Assembly: GCA_943372585.1 (NCBI GenBank)
Contig: CALRZF020000182.1
Location: 1-7,686, forward strand
Direction: 5' to 3'
Source of the DNA: RAM1 sp943372585
Lineage (GTDB): Bacteria; Pseudomonadota; Gammaproteobacteria; Burkholderiales; Burkholderiaceae_C
DNA: 7,686 bases
Shown: positions 5,218 to 7,686 of the stretch, in pieces
Numbering within the stretch: the first letter of the stretch is position 1
How the letters are laid out: every line of letters starts with the position of its first letter
The notes under the pieces: model-generated
What the model was told of the DNA's origin: nothing
Seen by the model: the letters and a program-made list of their open reading frames with translations, nothing else
The model's database searches: none
Position numbers and translations under genes: made by a program

Positions 5218-7557
5218 ATGAAAGAGACATTGACCCGCCTGGCCGCTCAGGCCCGATCCGCCGCATTGCGTCTGTGGCTGCTCGCTCGTGCCCACCCCTG
5301 GCGCGCCGTGGCGGTGCTGTTGGCGCTGCCGCTGCTGTATGTGCTGGTGCTGATCCCGTTCACGCCCAGCATTGGCGACATCAGCAAGGCCCGCACTGAA
5401 AAGCCTGCCACCGTGGTGTCGCTGGACGGCAAGGTGCTGGCGACCTACCAGCGCATCAACCGCGACTGGGTCAAGCTGCCCGCCATTTCACCCGCCGTGG
5501 TGCAGGCGCTGATTGCCACCGAAGACCACCGCTTTTACGAACACCGCGGCATTGACGTGAAACGCACCGTGGGCGCCGTGCTGCACACGCTGACCGGCGA
5601 CCGACAGGGTGGCTCCACCATCACGCAGCAGCTCGCGCGCAACCTGTACCCCGAGCAGATTGGCCGCTCGGTCAGCATCACGCGCAAGCTGCGCGAAGCC
5701 ATCACCGCGCTGAAGATCGAGGCCGTGTATTCCAAGGACGAAATCCTGGAGTCATACCTCAACACGGTGCCGTTCCTGTACAACGCACACGGCATCGAAA
5801 TGGCCGCGCGCACCTACTTTGACAAGGGCGCGGGCAAGCTCGACGTGCTGGAAGCCGCCACGCTGATCGGCATGCTCAAGGGCACGGCCTACTACAACCC
5901 GGTGACGCAACCCGAGCGCGCGGTGCAGCGACGCAATATTGTGCTGGCGCAGATGGTCAAGCACGGCAAGTTGCCTGAAAAGCAGCTGGAGGTGCTGAAA
6001 AAGCGCCCTCTGAAGCTGGACTTTGAACGCCAGCCCGAGGCGCTGGGCCCGGCGCCGCACCTGGCGCGGCAGTTGCGCCGCTTCCTGATCGACTGGGCTG
6101 ACCGCAACGGCTACGACATTTTTTCAGATGGGCTGGTGATACGCACCACGATTGACTCGCGCCTGCAGGCCATGGCCAACCAGGCCGTGGCACGCCAGGG
6201 CGATTCGCTGCAGAACCTGGCCAGCGGCCAGTGGAGTGCACGCGGTGGCTTTGCCCCCAACCGCCCGGTGGTGCAGGCGCTGCTGCGTGAAACGCCGCAG
6301 TACAAGACGGCGCTGGAGGCCGGCCAGACTGACGCCCAGGCGCTCAAGGCACTGGGCGCTGACGCCGCGATGATGAAAGCATTGCGCGACGAAAAAACAC
6401 GCCTGTCGGCGGGCTTTCTGGCGCTGGACCCGCGCAACGGTCAGGTGCGGGCCTGGGTGGGCAGCCGGGATTTTTTGAAAGACCAGTTCGATCATGTGGC
6501 ACAGGCGCGCCGCCAGCCGGGCTCGACCTTCAAGCCTTTTGTGTACGGCGCTGCGTTTGAGCAGGGCATGAGCCCTGGCGAAGTCTTGATGGACGAGCCC
6601 GTGGAAATTGCGCTGGGCGGTGGCCAGGTGTGGCGACCCACCGATGGCGTCGAGCCCAGCTACCAACCCATGACGTTGCGCGATGGCCTGGCATTGTCCA
6701 AAAACACCATCACCGCCCAGGTGGTCAACCGCGTGGGCGCCCAGCGTGTCGCAGCGCTGGCGCGCTCCATGGGCGTGCGCCAGAGCAAGCTGGAAGAAGT
6801 GCTGTCGCTGGCGCTGGGCACCAGCCCGGTGACGCTGCGCGAAATGGTGGCCTCGTACGGCACCCTTGCCAACGGCGGCAACTACATCGAGCCCACGGTC
6901 ATCCTGCAGGTGGAAGACCGCGACGGCAAGGTGCTGGAGGCCTTTGCGGCGCCTGTGCCTGAACCCGCGCTGGGCCAACCGGCGGCCGACCGCCTGCTGG
7001 ATGCGCTGCGCGGCGCGATCGACCGTGGCACGGGCGCATCCATTCGGGGGCGGTTTGGCATCCAGGCCGATGTGGCGGGCAAGACCGGCACCACGCAGGA
7101 CAACACCGACGGCTGGTTCATCCTGATGCACCCGCACCTGGTGGCGGGTGCCTGGGTGGGCTTTAACGACAGCCGCCTGACCATGAGCGACGGCTACGGG
7201 CAGGGCGCCCGCAGTGCGCTGCCCATGGTGGGCGATTTCTTTCAGGCGGCGCTGCGCGCCAAGGTGCTGGACGGCCAGGTGGCGTTCAGTGCGCCGCGCG
7301 AATCGTTTGCGCCGGTGGAGCCGCCGCCGTCCAGCTTGGACCCCGGCGGATTCAGCAGTGCCAATGGGGGCAGCGCGCCGGGCTTTGGAGGTGGCGTACC
7401 CGCAGAGGCGATGGTCGGCGGCCCCGGCCCCGCGCCCCAGCCGGTGGTGACCACGCCGGTGCCCCAGCCGCCCGCCGCGCGGATCATCAGCATCCCGCCC
7501 ATGGACGGCCAGCAGGGCACACGCATCATCGGCATTCCCCAGCAGCAAAACCAGTAG
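5218..7557 (+). CDS. Class A penicillin-binding protein (PBP1A-like)
   Basis: This bifunctional peptidoglycan synthase polymerises lipid II and cross-links stem peptides at the cytoplasmic membrane. From the ATG at 5218 it has 779 residues. A short cytoplasmic N-terminus is followed by one membrane anchor (about 29-48). The GT51 transglycosylase domain (about 65-235) has ATEDHRFYEHRGID (100-113, catalytic E102), GGSTITQQLARNLY (131-144), RKLREA (156-161) and ESYLNTVPF (178-186). The transpeptidase domain (about 395-680) has GSTFK (435-439, nucleophile S436), SKN (494-496) and KTGTTQ (622-627). Both activities therefore look intact. A Pro/Gly/Gln-rich tail of about 90 residues, probably disordered, ends with paired RIISIP and RIIGIP motifs. 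An in-frame GTG at 5182 would add 12 residues. I prefer the ATG because the extra residues are not hydrophobic and not family-like, but neither start has a good Shine-Dalgarno. It is functionally unrelated to the operon upstream and probably has its own transcription. Confidence 0.93.
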   Translation: MKETLTRLAAQARSAALRLWLLARAHPWRAVAVLLALPLLYVLVLIPFTPSIGDISKARTEKPATVVSLDGKVLATYQRINRDWVKLPAISPAVVQALIATEDHRFYEHRGIDVKRTVGAVLHTLTGDRQGGSTITQQLARNLYPEQIGRSVSITRKLREAITALKIEAVYSKDEILESYLNTVPFLYNAHGIEMAARTYFDKGAGKLDVLEAATLIGMLKGTAYYNPVTQPERAVQRRNIVLAQMVKHGKLPEKQLEVLKKRPLKLDFERQPEALGPAPHLARQLRRFLIDWADRNGYDIFSDGLVIRTTIDSRLQAMANQAVARQGDSLQNLASGQWSARGGFAPNRPVVQALLRETPQYKTALEAGQTDAQALKALGADAAMMKALRDEKTRLSAGFLALDPRNGQVRAWVGSRDFLKDQFDHVAQARRQPGSTFKPFVYGAAFEQGMSPGEVLMDEPVEIALGGGQVWRPTDGVEPSYQPMTLRDGLALSKNTITAQVVNRVGAQRVAALARSMGVRQSKLEEVLSLALGTSPVTLREMVASYGTLANGGNYIEPTVILQVEDRDGKVLEAFAAPVPEPALGQPAADRLLDALRGAIDRGTGASIRGRFGIQADVAGKTGTTQDNTDGWFILMHPHLVAGAWVGFNDSRLTMSDGYGQGARSALPMVGDFFQAALRAKVLDGQVAFSAPRESFAPVEPPPSSLDPGGFSSANGGSAPGFGGGVPAEAMVGGPGPAPQPVVTTPVPQPPAARIISIPPMDGQQGTRIIGIPQQQNQ

Positions 7558-7572
7558 TGCCCCCGGGGGCGT

Positions 7573-7578
7573 TACCAT
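7573..7578 (+). promoter_or_regulatory. Possible -10 element for the DUF6172 gene
   Basis: TACCAT matches four of six bases of the sigma-70 -10 consensus and ends 5 nt before the ATG at 7584. A start point at the usual distance would fall at or next to the start codon. No convincing -35 hexamer is seen 17 nt upstream, so this is tentative. Confidence 0.22.
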
Positions 7579-7583
7579 CGCCC

Positions 7584-7686
7584 ATGCGCAAAACTTATCC
7601 CCTCAGCGTCGAGGGCAAACACCCCGACCGCGTGCTTGACGCGGTCAAGCACGACATCCGCAAATACCTCAAGCGCGAGCGCCGCC
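7584..7686 (+). CDS. DUF6172 family protein, N-terminal part
   Basis: The gene starts with ATG at 7584 and runs off the window after 34 codons. The visible protein begins MRKTYPLSVEGKHPDRV, then LDAVKHDIRKYLKRERR. I recognise this opening as that of the small DUF6172 family of Proteobacteria: an M-x-K-T-(Y/F)-P-L start followed by a basic helix with K-H-D-I-R-K-Y. Family members are about 100 residues and their function is unknown. The basic helix might suggest contact with nucleic acid, but nothing here tests that. It lies 26 nt after the penicillin-binding protein stop. No Shine-Dalgarno sequence is present in that gap, so it may be read from a leaderless message or by re-initiation after the upstream gene. 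Confidence 0.8.
   Translation, partial: MRKTYPLSVEGKHPDRVLDAVKHDIRKYLKRERR

Noticed and set aside
3640..5295. A 551-codon minus-strand frame opposite the flavoprotein gene
   Set aside because: Its composition is low-complexity His/Arg/Ala with no motif. It spans two gene boundaries of the plus strand and is explained as a shadow of the FAD-linked dehydrogenase gene.
6124..7578. A 484-codon minus-strand frame opposite the penicillin-binding protein gene
   Set aside because: The same shadow effect: the plus-strand frame has all the class A PBP motifs, whereas this frame shows no domain.

Overview
This 7.7 kb window is GC-rich and every gene is on the plus strand. It looks like a Burkholderiales chromosome, most likely a member of the Comamonadaceae. 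The signs are the tail of a Bug/TctC-type tripartite tricarboxylate transporter (TTT) solute-binding protein, the DUF6172 gene at the right edge and the overall codon use. The assignment is by eye; no database search was possible.

Positions 1-5124 form one tightly packed catabolic operon. It runs: TTT solute-binding protein (C-terminal end only), a 4-hydroxyphenylpyruvate dioxygenase (HPPD) family enzyme, a small YCII-domain protein, a short-form homogentisate 1,2-dioxygenase, a fumarylacetoacetate hydrolase (FAH) family enzyme, and an FAD-linked D-2-hydroxy acid dehydrogenase resembling mammalian LDHD. Gaps are 15, 7 and 8 nt, followed by two 4-nt ATGA stop/start overlaps, so co-transcription and translational coupling are likely. 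The core reactions are arylpyruvate to homogentisate, to maleylacetoacetate, to fumarate plus acetoacetate. The flavoenzyme could feed the pathway by oxidising an aryl-lactate to the arylpyruvate, and the TTT protein could capture the substrate in the periplasm.

Several points differ from a textbook tyrosine/homogentisate cluster. No maleylacetoacetate isomerase gene is present and a YCII-domain gene sits among the pathway genes. The homogentisate dioxygenase is the short type better known from actinobacteria. The HPPD keeps its iron ligands but appears to have lost three conserved substrate-pocket residues. Together these suggest a variant pathway, possibly glutathione-independent or with an altered arylpyruvate substrate.

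Positions 5125-5217 are a short intergenic gap with no clear terminator or promoter, but with a strong Shine-Dalgarno-like sequence ahead of a 16-codon reading frame. Positions 5218-7557 (or from a GTG at 5182) encode a class A penicillin-binding protein with intact transglycosylase and transpeptidase motifs and a Pro/Gly/Gln-rich tail. A DUF6172 gene begins at 7584 and is cut by the window end. No RNA genes, mobile elements, CRISPR arrays or long repeats were seen.
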